Part shown: positions 1 through 13,602 of the stretch, piece by piece | How positions within the stretch are numbered: position 1 is the stretch's first letter | How the letters are laid out: the number at the start of each line of letters is the position of its first letter | Assembly: GCF_029227915.1 (NCBI RefSeq) | Contig: NC_079887.1 | Span: 22,627,650 to 22,691,649 of the forward strand | Direction of reading: 5' to 3' | From: Hydractinia symbiolongicarpus | Taxonomy: Eukaryota; Cnidaria; Hydrozoa; Anthoathecata; Hydractiniidae | Length of the DNA stretch: 64,000 bases | Notes under the pieces: generated by a model | The model's database searches: none | What the model was told of the DNA's origin: nothing | The model's input: only the letters and a program-made list of their open reading frames with translations | Program-made: the position numbers and the translations under genes

Positions 1-659
1 GGTAGCTAGCTAGTACGTTATATAGTCGAACCTGTTTATAGCAGACACAGTTTCTAGCAACGACAAAACACTTTTAGAAAAACACCTGTTTACCGGATGG
101 TTTTACAGCAGACACTTAATATAGCACTATATTTTTTCTTTGAGCTATGTGGACGTTTCTCTAAAAATTAACTCGTAAAATGAGATTATAGTTCGAGTTA
201 AAGCAATTTTTTCAAGAGGTCGGACAACAGTAACCAGAAAAAAATGCAATCTTGGCGATAAAAAGGCATCAAGAGTTAATAAAAGCTAAAAAATTAAAAA
301 CTGACATTTGTCTAGTCTTTGATTTCCTTTTCTCGAGTAAAAAGTTCAAGTTATTCGCAGAAATAGTCTTTAGAGGGGACGAAAAGTGGGTTGACTAACG
401 AATGTTCCAGTTATACGAGGTTCAAGTTAACCGGAGTTTTTTATAGGAAAGTATTAGCGAAAGTTAAGGGACCCAAGAAAATGGTTCGAGATAATGAAAA
501 TTCGAGTTATCCGGTATTCGAATAACTAGGAGGTAACTGTATTGTATTTTCAATGTGCAACATTAAGTCGCGTGAAAAATTCTGCCGAACAGAGAAAGAC
601 CTGCAAAGAATTAATATTAACGAGATAAATCTATTTAAAGAATATATCAACTGCCATAC
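1..659. other. Intron or 3' region of the large coiled-coil gene; no exon seen
   Basis: The last exon I can place in the minus-strand gene ends at 660 with a GAG|GTATGG donor, so the gene continues to the left and this stretch is intronic. I see no further exon with matching phase and no recognisable repeat except a short GCTA run at the very start. Confidence 0.5.
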
Positions 660-3600
660 CTCCTTTTGTTTTGCAAAATCAAACTCATTTTGTTTCCGAT
701 TCAAATCTTTTTCAACTAACAGTTTCTGTAGACTTTCTAATTTTCCTTCAACGACCTAACAAGAATATAAAACAATAATACAACCGGAACGCTTAAAATT
801 TGCTAGCGTTTGAAAGCTTTTTTTGTTGCCAAAAATACTATAGAAATTCTCCATATTCTTCTAAACAAAAGAACGGACGAACGAACGAACGAACAAACGA
901 AAAACGAACTAGCAAGCGAGCGAACGAACGAACGAAAAAACAACAAACAAACGAAAGAACAGACAAACGAAGAACGAAAAAAAACGAACGAATGAACGAG
1001 CAAGCAACTTACCGAAATTTCATCTTGTTGTACTCTTCTCAAATTTTGTATTTCATTGTGTCTCTCATTTCTCTCAGTTTCAACAACAGATTTTTGCTTG
1101 TTTAACTTCTGCAACAAAACAGAAGAATTACACGCTTTTTTATAACAATACCAAAATCCTAACCAGCTGGTATTGTTATTCACATAACATCCCAGTCTGG
1201 TATTCTTACACAATCTTCAAAAATGAATATATTTTAAAGGTGAGTATTCGCCTCTTTCGACCTTAATCAAACAACTGAATTAAAGTCTTTATTTTTTCTA
1301 TATCAAAAATATTTGCAAAAAAGTAACTTTACAGGTCGCGCAAACAAAAAAATGAACTCCAATGTGACGGTATACCTTTTCTTGTTTGTTTATTTGATTC
1401 TTTAAACTTTGAATATGTTTTTCTCTATCTACCATCTGCTGTTTCAAATTATCCATCTTCATCAGCAAATCCTAAAAAAATAAAATAATTTATATCAACA
1501 GATCGTCATCCAGTTCATAGCAACATTTAAACTAATCAGTTCCTGTAGAGAGTGTCATCATTGAGGGTCCTGCAAAGGATGTTTTTAGCACATTTAAACT
1601 CTTTACAAAGCACACGTCGAGGACGGAAATTCTTCTGCAAATCAATCGCTGAAGTAGCTACTTAATAGAAGAACAAAAAGTCTCGAATCTACATTGCACA
1701 CCTCATTCTTCCTCTCTGAAACATCCTTCGCTTCCATTTCTTTCTTCTTTTTTCTTTGCAAATCTTCCATCTGGTCCTCCAACTCTCTTATATCCTGAAA
1801 CATATAAGCATAGTAATGGTCAAACATATCAAATTAAAATTTTCAAAACATATTAATATATTTGCATAGTAATGGTCAAACACACCAAATTTTTCAAAAC
1901 AAATAAATATAGTTGCATAGTAAAGGTCAAACACACCAAACAAAAAATTTCAAAACATATAAATAAATTTGCATAGTAATGGTCAAACACACTAAAAAGA
2001 TATACTCACTCGCTCCTTCTTTTGTATTTTGTATTCGAGCTCTAAAAGTTTAGAATCTTTTTCCAGTACTTGATGCTCCAGAACATCAGTTCGGTTTCTT
2101 AGCTCCTATAATATATAAGATTTGTGTGTACTTTACTGAAAAAGCAGTTATTGAAAACAGTTAAAGTCAGCCTACTAGCTATCGTTTTAAGTTTGTAAGT
2201 AGCACCTCACATATTCAATACAACGTCTCACAAACTTAATAAAAACTGAACGAATTCTAGAGCCTACAATAAACCCTGTGCTAAATTTGAGCTTATAGAA
2301 TGCCACTAAAAATGTTTACTGAAACTTAGGTATCTTTTCTGCTGTTATTAATGTAGAATAATGTTCAAAAAAAGTTGTCCCTGAATTTCACAGTGAATAA
2401 TAAATGTGTCGAAGAGCTATATGATTAAGTATTAATAGTCAAACTGCAATTAGTGGTCTGAAATAGTCGCATAAATGAATTACCAACACTTCTGCAGAAT
2501 CAGTTTCTTGTTCAATCTGTTGCTGCGATAGTCTATGTTCCGTTTCTGCTAACTTATCTTCAAGCAGTCTAATGCGATTTAAGTTATCCTATGACATAAA
2601 AGTGTGTTTCAAAACCTATTTATAACACGAACGCAAGGATAAGCGATAAAACGAATTAACAAAAATTCAAAACAGCTCACCTTATTCTCGGTATACAACT
2701 TCTTCATTTGCTCAGAGTTGTCTGAGCTTTTGTTTCGTTGCGTACTTTGCAAACCTTCCATTTTCTCCTTAAGTTCCTGTCAATGACAATATGGTTGACA
2801 AAAACTATTGCATATTTTTTGTTTATCATTACACGTATTCAAATTGAAAATACACTATGCAAGGAATTGCAAAAAGTTACAATAACTTCGAGATGGAAAG
2901 AGGAGAAGGAGGAAAAACCCAGCACTGGACCAAAATGGGAGATGTTCAAAATAGACTGTTTAAGATAAAAAAGGGTGATCCCATACTATATCACAATAAC
3001 TACACCACAAACAAACAAACAGATAAACAAACAAGTAAAATAAATAATACGTAATTATAAACAAACAAAAACTACACATGCAAACATTTCCACACACACC
3101 TCATTTAGCATATTCAATTTTCGATTTTTCTCCTGCATTTTTTCAAAATCCTTTTCTACTAATATTTTCGATTCTTTGTAAGTGGCTAGACTCTTTTCAT
3201 AATGCTCAAGTTGATATCTCAAATCTTTAAGTTCATTTTGAAGATTGTTGTTTTCTTCCTTTAAAGTCTTCGTCTCTTTATCAACCATCGGTGTATTTTG
3301 GTGTCGATCACGTTTCTACAAAGATGAAAATAAATCATTGAAATTCTAATTTCCTCGGGGTATCACATTATATTAGTGGAGTCTTCTAAGCAGCTCACTT
3401 ATATTACCTGTGAAAAATTATTCGAGTCCCGCTCAATTGATTGTCTGCCTGTTACACAAACTGGTGTCAGACAGCTGATAGATTCATTGAGCTAACAACA
3501 CTACATTCAATTTGAACTGACGGGGGTTTAAACCTGCAAATTTACGTTTGCAAGCAAAATGTGTGATCAATACACCACCTTCATGCGTCTTTTTTAAAGA

Positions 3601-6600
3601 TATTTTTATTATCCAACCTAACCATTTACAACATTCAGTGTATCTATCATGCACTTTTCACCTAAAAAAACAATCTCCTTACCTGGTTTTCATCTTGTAA
3701 TTTTTTTAACTCATTGGTTTTATTCTGTATATCTTTCTCGAGTCTCCTAACATTAATTTGATGACCCTAAAACATTTGAGAAGGTAATTTCAATAGGGAA
3801 ATTGCTGAGAAAAAAGATTATTTAAAAGTGGAAGAATATGAAATGTCAAGATTTATCATTCCTTAAAGCTAGCAGTGCAATGCTATATTTTTATGGACTT
3901 GTGCAACATGGCACACAATAAAATACCTCGTTTTGTTGCTTTAACTTTGCTTCACTTCTTTTGTATTCTTCAACCTGATTGGTCAATTTGTCCACTTGTT
4001 TTTGTAATAACGAAACTTTAGTCTCCATTTTCTTTACTTCAGTGAATGACACTGTCCTCTACGATAGAATAGAAAAAGTGGGCAACAATATCAAGCAGAA
4101 AATGAGAAGGACGATGTTAGTTTTTTTAGATCAAAATGTCGTGTTGTGTTTCAAATAAATGTTAATAGTATATAAAAATTAAAATATAAGATTTATGCTT
4201 GTTTTGACTGATACAACAACAAACTAAAATTATTTTGTGTTTGCAAGTCACCAGCCTACTAAAGTAAACTATACACTGTAAAGATAAATAAATAATAAGA
4301 CAAAACCACATGGATAAAACAGGGGTAAATTAATAACGAATATATTGAGGAAATCATAAATAATAAAAAGTAAATAAAAAAAGTTTTACCGGCTTAGGAC
4401 GATCTGACGAAGAATTTACCAACTTAAAAACATGAAACTTATATCCTGATAATGGCAAGTCTAATAACACAACATCAGCTGGGATTCGATCATCTAGATA
4501 AAGGCATAAAAAATTAGTATTTAGAAAAGGCTACTTGAAAAAAAATTCCATATTCAAGACAAGACAGCAAAACAGCTTCTAAGATATTATTTCCAGCAGA
4601 TGTTAGATGTGTTAGACACAAAAACAAAATTACCTTTTTCTGACTGCTGAAGGAAAAAACTTTTGGCATCTTCTTTTTCTTTGAATTTCTTTAGTAAAAC
4701 AGGTATTATATCTTTCGCTGTTGTGTGAGAACTAACACCAAGTTTGACGCTTATCATTTCTTGCTGCAATATATCTTCATTGTTAACCTTGAAGACAAAT
4801 AAAAAGGTTTTCAGTAAAAATTTTGGTCGTGCTAGTTTATAGGCTGGCTTAGGCCATCCTTAATTAATTGTTTGTTTGCCGTTTTACGGCTCGTAGTTTT
4901 GTTGCAGGCCGGCCGGTCAGCAGATTATTTTTTTTCCTTCTCGTCAGACAAAATTATGATTTTGCTGTCCGCTCTAGCCTGTTGTTTTCATTATTCATTT
5001 GCTTAGCGATTTATTGAAAAATAATTTGAGTCGGTAATTTAACTGTGTTTGGGTCGGAAATCGACGAAATACTGGGAAAATAAAAGAATGTTGAAAAATC
5101 CCGACATAATCTTTTTGTGGTCGGCGAGAAAAACAGGCTATCCACCTGTTCCAGTAAAATGTGATATTTCGGAGGCAGGGTTGTAAACAAACGCATACTG
5201 AACGAGTGAATAACTTTATCACACCAACAACAACAACATTATTCAAAAACGTCTCTGCAACAATAACACGTACAATAATGTAACCATCGAATCTTTGTTT
5301 CAACTCAAATTGGTATGTATTCAAGTCAGTCCACTTGTATTGAAACATCAATGGACATTCAGTTGGCGTCAAATCAACATTTTGAACTACATATAAAAAC
5401 AACAACATTATTTTCCTTTCTTCTTTTTTAACACGTAACCTTAACGAAAAAACCTGATAAATTTTCCAGCTTCTTTAATTTATTAAGTACAAATCCTACA
5501 GTAAAAATAATCTTCAATAAAATTACTTCATTAACTTTATGTTTTTGATACCTTTGCGATCTTTTCTTGATATGACAATAAAGAAGCACTGTACATCTTC
5601 ATGAAGTGAAAGATAATCAAGACACATTCTACATACTTCTTTTGATGTTGTACGTAACGAAACGAGTAAGCGAATTTCAATTTCATCATTTCCATTGGGC
5701 GGAGCATACAAAACTTTAACAACTCCCTAAACAGTAAAGCATAAAATACGGTAGAATAATTTTATAATTTACCAAATGGAACAACGCTACATTATTAATT
5801 AAATAAAAAACAACAACAGCAAATAAATAAAAATAAAAAACATGATTCATTTTAACAACTAAAAGGACAAAATGATTTATAATATATATAATGATTTATA
5901 TATAAACATTCTTGGGACAAAATGAAAACTCGCCGAAACTAACCTGCGGATTTGATTGAGACAAAATATCTGTAGTAGATTGAGATACATCAGATTTATT
6001 TTTCTTGTTTCCTTTCCGTCGAAGTGAAGCAAAAAAACTAAAGCAAAATTGAAAAATATTTCAAAAATTAATGAATTATTAAAATCAAAATCCCTGCAGG
6101 TAAGGGTTCAGCGAGAACATATTCTATGTTAAGCTATACTCTTTGTCTTTCAGAATAGTATAACTTAGCCTAGAAACAATAGTATCATTTCTGTCTAAAT
6201 GATCTAGATCCTCGTTTTAATAAAAACAAATAAAAAAAGACAAACCCTTTTCTCTTTGACTTTTTTTTTGTTTTTTCTGGTTCTGGTGAAAGGTGCGAGT
6301 CCTAAAAAAAAGAATAAGTGCAAAGGAAAAAGGATAGTATATAGAATCAGAAAAAAGGCAAGGTTTTAAATCTTAAACTTGGTTTTACATTTGTATTATC
6401 ATCTTCCATCGTTGGATCATAAACATCTGCTGCAAGCCTACGCATCAATGCTTCTTTGTCGTCCAGTGCTGCAGTATCTGTAACATCATCCACATCATGC
6501 TCAACATTTGCATCAACAGGTGTGTCACTCCTCATTTCAGCATCTTCAGGAGCAATTTCTAGTGACTTTGAAGAGTCCTTTAAAGATGGCTTGGATGTCA

Positions 6601-9600
6601 AATAGCTGTTGATGTACGATTCATTAGATGGTGCTTGTAAGGCTTTTATAAGTGCAAGCATTTTCTCTCTTTCCTCACCAGAAGATTTTTCCAATGCATC
6701 TATATGTTCATGGCATATGTATATAGGATAGATAAAATATTATGTTACATGTTTGCAGCCTACTTTAAAATTTAAAAACCAAGTTTAGAATTTAGAAAAC
6801 TTAGACAAAAAAATAAGCATAAGTAAATAATCACCTCAACTTAAAATAATTTTTGTTATTTGTGTTTTATTATTGTGTTTACCTAACATAGAAAGTTCCA
6901 AATCTCCATCACCGGGATTCTGTAGCGCATAAATTTCAGACAAGATAAGTTCTTGATCTTCATTTGAATCAATGTCCATTTCATCTAAATGAGACACAAC
7001 TATATTTCTAAAACCAATAGAGGATGTAAGCAATTGCAATATAAAAAAATCAAACTAACATTAAGCAGCTTTTTTTTGAAAAAAATTATTAAGGTAATCA
7101 TCTATATTATAATACCCGTATACGTTTGTCCGTCCGTCCGTCTGTCTGTCACGCAAAATGGTAGCTTAGCTGCGCAGGTAGCGAGAGCATGCAATGTGGT
7201 ATAAAAAGGACGGGCGAACCCGTGGATTTTTCCACGGGCTAACGACTAGTTATAATTATTATAATATCTTTTTTGTACACGAATAGTGTATTTGGTAATA
7301 GGATCCTCTGTTATTCTAATTGAGTATGGCTAAGGTTGGAAAACAAAGTTCCCACCCTCTATAAATTTTACAGGGTAATACCATAGAAACTTCATATAAA
7401 AAGTGTTAATTACCGTTTAAAAGTGTTAACAGGCTTATTTTTATGCTAAAAATTATCCAAAGGAAACCAACAATCTGGGTATACAAAGAGTCTACCAAGA
7501 AAAAACTGAATTTTTGTATGCAAGATCAATTTAAAAATTGTTAGCTACCTAAAAGTTTCATATCAATGTCTATTAGTGCTTTCCCATCAATATCTTTGCC
7601 TATAAAATAACAACAGACATAATTAATACCACAAGATTTAAATTATAAGGTATACTAATGAATTTCATAAAATCTGTTTGTATTACTGTGAAAATTATAC
7701 CCACCAGCAAAAATGCGTTTAAGATGGGAAAGACCAATTAGTGTCAACCATTCCCCCACATCGTCACTCGTCCACTCATTAACGTCAAGGTCATTTAGAT
7801 GTGTTTCAATCTGAGGAAATTAATAAAAACAGAAAGAATTGGTCAAATAACGCAAAACAACCTACATAAAACAATTACAATAGAAAACAGTATCAACACG
7901 AAAAAGTATGTTGTACAAAAACTAGATTTACCTCTGAGTCTGATGAGACAATATGTGTTTGTTTGTTTTCTTCAACCCTTAAAGATTAGATTGATTATTA
8001 AGAAATACTTTTAAGAAAAAAAAAATATAGTTTGATCTTAAATTAACTCAACTTACGATTGTGCACTTGGTTTATTGCTTCTGTCAAAATTATATTCAGT
8101 ATCAGTATCTGATTCTAAAGAGTGCATATGGTTTAGTAACATTTCTCTTAAGTTGACTTTGGGTGGATGTTGAGTTTCCTCTTCATCTGTACTATCATAT
8201 GATGACCAAGTTTTACTTGTCCTACTGGCATTTGATGATTTGCGAAAAACTTTACGACGCATAGTGGTGGAACTCTCCCTCGAGCGTGATTTGTTTTCAG
8301 GATTTAATAATTCTAAGGAATGCTCATTGTTTAGCTCAGTTAAAAGTTTTTTCTCTGAATCAGAAACTTCTTGTGATTGTGCTGTGCTATGTCCAGAATC
8401 AACATCAATATTAGAAGTGGTAGCTGCCTCGGTTGTAATGGCTGTGGTTTTAAATTTGTCTTCTTTTTCCTTTTCTTTATTTGAGAAGATAGCTGAAGAT
8501 ATTGTTTTCCCTGAATTAGTATTCTTATCTATATTCAACGGTTTATCATTAATCTTAGTTTTTTCCACCTCAAAAGATGTTGGTATGTATTTCATTTTTT
8601 CGTTTGTTTCAATTTTTTCATCTTCAATCTTGTTTTTTAGTTCATCAATACATATAACAGGAATGGGGTTCCTCATCAGATTTTTGCTTGGAAACTTCGC
8701 TGAAGTTGCTTTATTCTCTGTTAATAGATTTATTGAAGTAGACAATGGTTCTGATTGTAAATTGAAGTTGTTTTTATTTGTGCTACCTTTTTGATTTTCT
8801 CTGCTACCAATTTGAACTTTGTCATCATTTAAATCTGGTAATTCTAAGTCACTTCCAGTGTCGCCTTGAGAGAAATCAAATTCACCAGCAACAGTATTTT
8901 CTAGTAAACTTTGTGAGTCTATTGAACTATTCTCTGAAAATTCATCAATATCGGGAGGCGGTGGTGGAGGAATAAAGAACTCTGAGTTTAGACTTTCGGT
9001 TGGAGATGGTGGAACAGGACCTATTTGAAAATAGTTAATAAAATAATAATTTTTTAAAAAGAACGAGCTTTTCTAGGCACTAAGTAAAAAGATAGGTGTT
9101 AAAAAAGAAAGAGAGTTGCTAACAGAAATACAACAATTCCTTTAAGAAAATAAAAATAATTACCCATATATAAACTGGAACTTAAATTTAACTAAAAAAA
9201 TAAAAACATTTCAAATTAATTAGATCCTAGACTTAGAATATCATAACACTTTAAGCATTATTTTTAATTATTAAAAAAAAAAAGATAATCAAAAAGACAT
9301 TTTACATCCTAGCGAAAGATGTGTAAAAAATTCATCAATAAATATTTATTGGCTACATTGGATTGGAAATCTCCTTATAATATTACTTAAAAAAAAAAAT
9401 AAGGGACAGGGCGTAAAATAAGAACTGGTCAACGTCCACAAAAATTCGACAATTGAACATTTGGATACAAGAACGAATAGTCATATTGACCAAAAACTAT
9501 AATCATGACTTCCACAAGAAAAAAGTTGTTCGCAAAATTCATGCAATAAAATAACACATTGTTTATCAGGAGCATACCTATGCAGGGAAGTATTAGGTGT

Positions 9601-11005
9601 ATAACCAATAAAACTCGGGACGAATAAATATTTACATTGAACTTCAACTGAATCATTTAAAACTGTTTTATATCGCTTGTGGGTAAATTAAATTGTAAAC
9701 AAAAACAGCAATTTTTACTTAATAAATGCTGTTTTTCTATCCAGTGGTTGATACATTTCTTTGAGATGAAATGTTTTTTATAAAGTAATGTTACTTTTAT
9801 TTATTACAGATTTCTGATAAAAAGTTGACATTATCAAAGAAACCTAAAAACCCTATAAAGTTAGGGGTAGCCAAGGCATAAAACATCACATTTTACGAAG
9901 AAAATTAAACTTTAGATAGCGGTAACGAAAATTTCTGCAAATATTACTTCCTAAATTTACTAGAAAAAGAGATTTAATAAATTTTGACACTAAAGTCAAA
10001 ATCAAGGCAAATTAAGCCTTGTAACTCGATATTTTACACCTTAAAAAATTGTAGGCGCAATTTTTTAATAAAGTATCTACATTATATTATTTGCAAAATA
10101 TATGTGCACATTTTTTTGCACAGAATTTCATATGTTTGACACATTTAAGACTCCGGCTTTACTATGCTGATTTTTTGACCAACGAAAAATTAACTTACTG
10201 GTCAGTATAAATTTTCCGTAGTCACAATGAGTGCCAGGGATAAAATAATTATTCTAAGTGCTGCAGTCTACATCATCTTTCTGATAATATTTTTTATAAA
10301 AAATTGAATAAAAATTATCAAAAAGAATTAAATAAATTAGATTACCTGTAGAGATTCATCGATACTGCTTTCATCATCACTGAAATCGACTACAGGTGGG
10401 GGTGGTGGTACGATCATTATCTCCTCACTTTTAAACAGAGAGGATCCTTGTATTTCTATACAGGTTGATGTGTCAAAACCTTCATCACTTAATGTAAAGT
10501 CCAATGTATCGTCTCCTTCATGATGCACTCTTTCATCCGTCTTCCAAGTGCCAGTTATATCACTAACTTCAGTAAGGCTGTTAGTTTTTTCACTTTTAGG
10601 AATATCCGCTGTCGTTTTGGGCTCTAAATGGTTGATCAGTATTTTGGGTTTTGGATACATCTTTTCAAACTCTTTTGTAACAGCTGCAAGATCAGTTTGT
10701 CCACTTAGGTTTACATGGTTAAGGTGGTCTTTCTTTTTTTCAGAGGAAGAGTTGTTTCTTAGCTTTTCTAGTGAAGACTTTGTATCTGGTACACTGGCAA
10801 CAACTTTATTTAAATGCTCAGTAAATGCCAATGGTGTTGTTAATTTTTTCTTCAGACTGCTGTTGTGGATCTTGGATAGATTTTCTTGCTTGGAAGACAA
10901 GTGATCAACTTTAGATTTTGTGTTTTTATTTTCAAACAGAGTTGGCTTCTTAGGAACTGGTGGTGGAGGAGCTTTACGTTTAATTACATCTTCCTTATTT
11001 TCCAT
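660..11005 (-). CDS. SAM / Ras-association / long coiled-coil protein, 3' end off the window
   Basis: Large scaffold-like protein of a family I cannot name. Exons, in gene order: 11005-10346 (ATG start; Pro-rich, PPPPVPKKP and PPPPPVVDFSDDESS), 9020-8057 (Ser-rich, PPPPPPDIDEFSENSS), 7977-7932, 7810-7705 and about 7600-7551 (SAM domain: NEWTSDDVGEWLTLIGL, then KDIDGKALIDIDMKLL), about 7035-6883 (SIGFRNIVVSHLDEM, the last SAM helix, then acidic), 6699-~6362, 6301-6246, 6037-5944 (Lys-rich), 5726-5552 (first RA-like, VVKVLYAPPNGNDEIEIRLL), 5386-5274, 4787-4634 and 4493-4390 (second RA-like), then coiled-coil exons 4058-3927, 3766-3683, 3315-3100, 2776-2681, 2588-2484, 2105-2010, 1794-1702, 1471-1376, 1108-1013 and 755-660. 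Phases agree at nearly all junctions. Exceptions: the first two exons differ by one base (a small exon is probably missing between 9021 and 10345), the 6362 donor is unclear, and the acceptor of the 6883 exon is unclear. Likely a cytoplasmic Ras/Rap-binding scaffold (inference). Confidence 0.82.
868..1002. repeat. CGAA tetranucleotide array
   Basis: Imperfect run of CGAA/CAAA tetranucleotides inside an intron of the coiled-coil gene, abutting the 1013 splice donor by about 10 bases. Open frames across it are an artefact of the repeat. Confidence 0.85.
1803..1996. repeat. ~58-60 bp intronic tandem repeat, 3.4 copies
   Basis: The phrase TTGCATAGTAATGGTCAAAC recurs at about 1808, 1863, 1912 and 1971, each followed by an ACACCAAA/TTTCAAAACA segment. 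It lies in the intron between the coiled-coil exons at 1794 and 2010. Confidence 0.85.
7101..7249 (+). mobile_element. Helentron-like non-autonomous element (copy 1)
   Basis: Begins TCTATATTATAATACCCG after an A, has a GTCC/GTCT microsatellite near the 5' end, and ends with the hairpin CCCGTGGATTTTTCCACGGG followed about 9 bases later by CTAG and a T. TC start, 3' hairpin, CTRR end and A/T flanks are the hallmarks of Helitron/Helentron-derived elements. Further copies lie at 24396, 49257, 50937, 51061 and 51173. Sits in an intron of the SAM/RA gene. Confidence 0.7.
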
Positions 11006-11092
11006 TTTATTTATATTCTTAGATCATTTTTATTAATGCATACACTACCCACTAAAAAACAAAGTAAGGATGTTGTAAACTTTTAAAATACA

Positions 11093-13602
11093 CGCCTTTT
11101 TTATATTTTGCATTTAATTTTCCACTCGTAAAGTTGATATGACATCATTCTCGGCTTAACGTCCATGTTTTCCATGCTAGCATGGGTTGGATGGGGTATA
11201 TTAATGACCTCTTCCAATCTGATCTAGACTGTGTTAGATCTAAACTCAACTTCCTCTGTATCAAGTCTGTCCTTATCAAGTCCTGTGTGAGATTATAAAA
11301 TTTACAATGTGAGTTACATTAATTGATACTGCAAATTTGATGCAAACCAAGAACTAAGAAGATTTAAATATTTTAGCACTTTTTGTAGGTTTCGCTACTG
11401 ACAATAAGGGTTCAAATTCCAACTTGCGCCAGCTTGACAAGTAAACAAAAATAGTATCATAATTATCAAATAGTTTATTGCTTTGGCTTTAATGATTATG
11501 TTAATTAATGATACGATAGTGATAATGTTAACATGATAATAATTCTATTGTTTAAATAATTTCAAAAACATTTAATCCTACTTTTTTTATGTATCGATCA
11601 AAATTTAAACATCCCCAATCCAGATCCTTGTATTACCTGTCTTAGGTCTGTCCGCAAATCTAAATCCTTGTGAAATATAGTAATATAGGTCTTCGTAAAA
11701 TTAAATCCATGCAAAATATCAATATATTGATTTTGTATGTTTTCATTTTTCACCACCTTGCATCTGCAAAAAAAAAATTTTTGTGAAAAGTAAAAAAAAT
11801 AGTTTGAGGTACTTGAGTTTCAATGTGTCATAATTTTTTTAAATTTTTTATTGAGAACAACCGACATGCGCCTAGCTAATACAAAAAAGTTCAAACAATA
11901 TTTTGATCAAGGAAATTCAGTAAAACAAGGAAACTTACACTTCATTGTTTTGTATCCCTAATTAATATAGTCATATGGACTTTTCGTGCAATATAATGAT
12001 TTGGTTTTGCATTTAGAACTATTGCAATACACATGATTTTTGATAAGTAAATACTAAACAATGGACTAAAGCAGTAACAAAAATCCTTTTTAAAAAATAA
12101 TACATATACTTAAAAATGAATTTTAAGTCTTTTGGATCTTGTGATTTAAAAATCTATGAATTTTATTACCCTTATAACGGTCCTGTTTTTACCTAGCTTT
12201 AAACCACTTTCCATGTGACGTGGTTGTTTTGATTTCATTTTGAGAACAATGGGTATGCATGTACTTTTTTGTAGCTAAAAAAGCAGGACTCACAAAGGGT
12301 AAAATGGCTATTAATGAAGATTAAAGATTTTTTGGGTAGCATAAGAAACTGGAATCAAATTTCAGCTATATTCTTCTTAAAAAATTTCATTAACTTCAAG
12401 CAAACTTTTAACTTTTGTATATAAACATTGGCAAGTTGAATCTGGGGATTTTGGGGAAAATAATTGATATATTTGGATTTATGAGCAAAAAGTTTCAATA
12501 CCATACAATAACTAGAACAAAATTTATTGAAATTTAAAGTTTTTAAATTTTTGTAAAAGTTTGACCCTAAAATTAAACTGCAGTGAAACATTTTCACTGC
12601 AGTTGATTTACGTAGTCATTTCTTTATAGAAAACGTTTAAAGTTTGGATACTAATTAGCAGTTTTTCTAAAAAAATTTGTATGTGTCATCAATTTTGATA
12701 CTGAATTCAAATATATTGGTTATTTTTGTTGAAAATGATCTGAAAATTTTATACATGTTAACCCAGATCTGAGTTAAAAAAATTGCAAACTTTCATAAAC
12801 ATTGACTTGGCATGCCACCTTAGCTAGCTAAAATATGGGGACAACTGAGCTTGTTTTGTTTTTTACAAAAATAGTCATAAAAGTTTTTTTATTATACGAG
12901 TATTAATAAGATATAATGTGCTTTCTGACTTGTAGCTACGCATCCCTCTCTACTAGCTAGGCTATGTGTGTCCCTCCTGTGGCTTTGAATATACAGCTAG
13001 TAAGGGAAGTGTCTGGTACTTAGTATCAGTATGTGCCAATATATCCCCATTCAAAACAATTCAAAACTTTCTTATTGTTCAGTTCTAGAATAAAAGCTTC
13101 CTATCTCACTCACATTTCCACAACAAACCACTGCCGCGATTGCTCTTTTCTCGTGTGTATTTGTTTACCTTCCAAAGTTTAATGATCTCATTCAGCGTTC
13201 CGGGGGAGAGTTACAAACATTTATAGCAAGAAATAAAAAATAGAAAAAAAATAAAATAAAAGCTATATCATTGGTTCCATTTACGCACTAACAGAACGAG
13301 AAAAAGATAACTAAAATAAAAAATTTAAGGGGTTTTAATAAATGGGCCATTACCATAAACTTTTTTTAACACCCTACAGCGTTTCTTTGATTCAGGTCAT
13401 GGAATATTTACAGGACAGTTACTGCGGGGCAAAATCTTATCTAAAATGGCAGCCAAGTAGTGACGTGCGTACCAAAGTCCAAGACAAATAACCAACACAA
13501 ATATCTTCCTTTGAAGGGAAAAATCGACTTTAATCCACGAAGATTTGTAGGCATGGGAAGATATTTATTTGTTGAAGTGTGCCCCACTTATTTGTTCTTG
13601 CT
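11093..13602. other. Divergent intergenic region between the SAM/RA gene and PELO
   Basis: The two genes are head to head, about 2.6 kb apart, so this holds both promoters; the exact start sites cannot be read. A truncated LINE 3' end lies at 11145-11292. The segment at about 12560-12770 (AAACTGCAGTGAAACATTTTC onward) is an interspersed repeat seen again at 61590-61990. I see no other gene. Confidence 0.6.
11145..11292 (-). mobile_element. 5'-truncated LINE 3' end
   Basis: Closely matches the 3' terminus of the intact LINE at 44564 (CGGCTTAACGTCC, CATGCTAGCATGGGTTGGA, CTAGACTGTGTTAGA, then AAGTCTGTCCTTAT). Only about 150 bases remain, as expected from incomplete target-primed reverse transcription. 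The GAT tail present on other copies is missing. Confidence 0.85.

Noticed and set aside
800-1213. Long open frames on both strands over the CGAA array
   Set aside because: They are produced by the tetranucleotide repeat; the true coding part here is only the 1013-1108 exon on the minus strand.
8240-8794. 184-residue plus-strand frame
   Set aside because: Antisense shadow of the Ser-rich exon at 8057-9020, whose minus-strand frame has matching splice phase.
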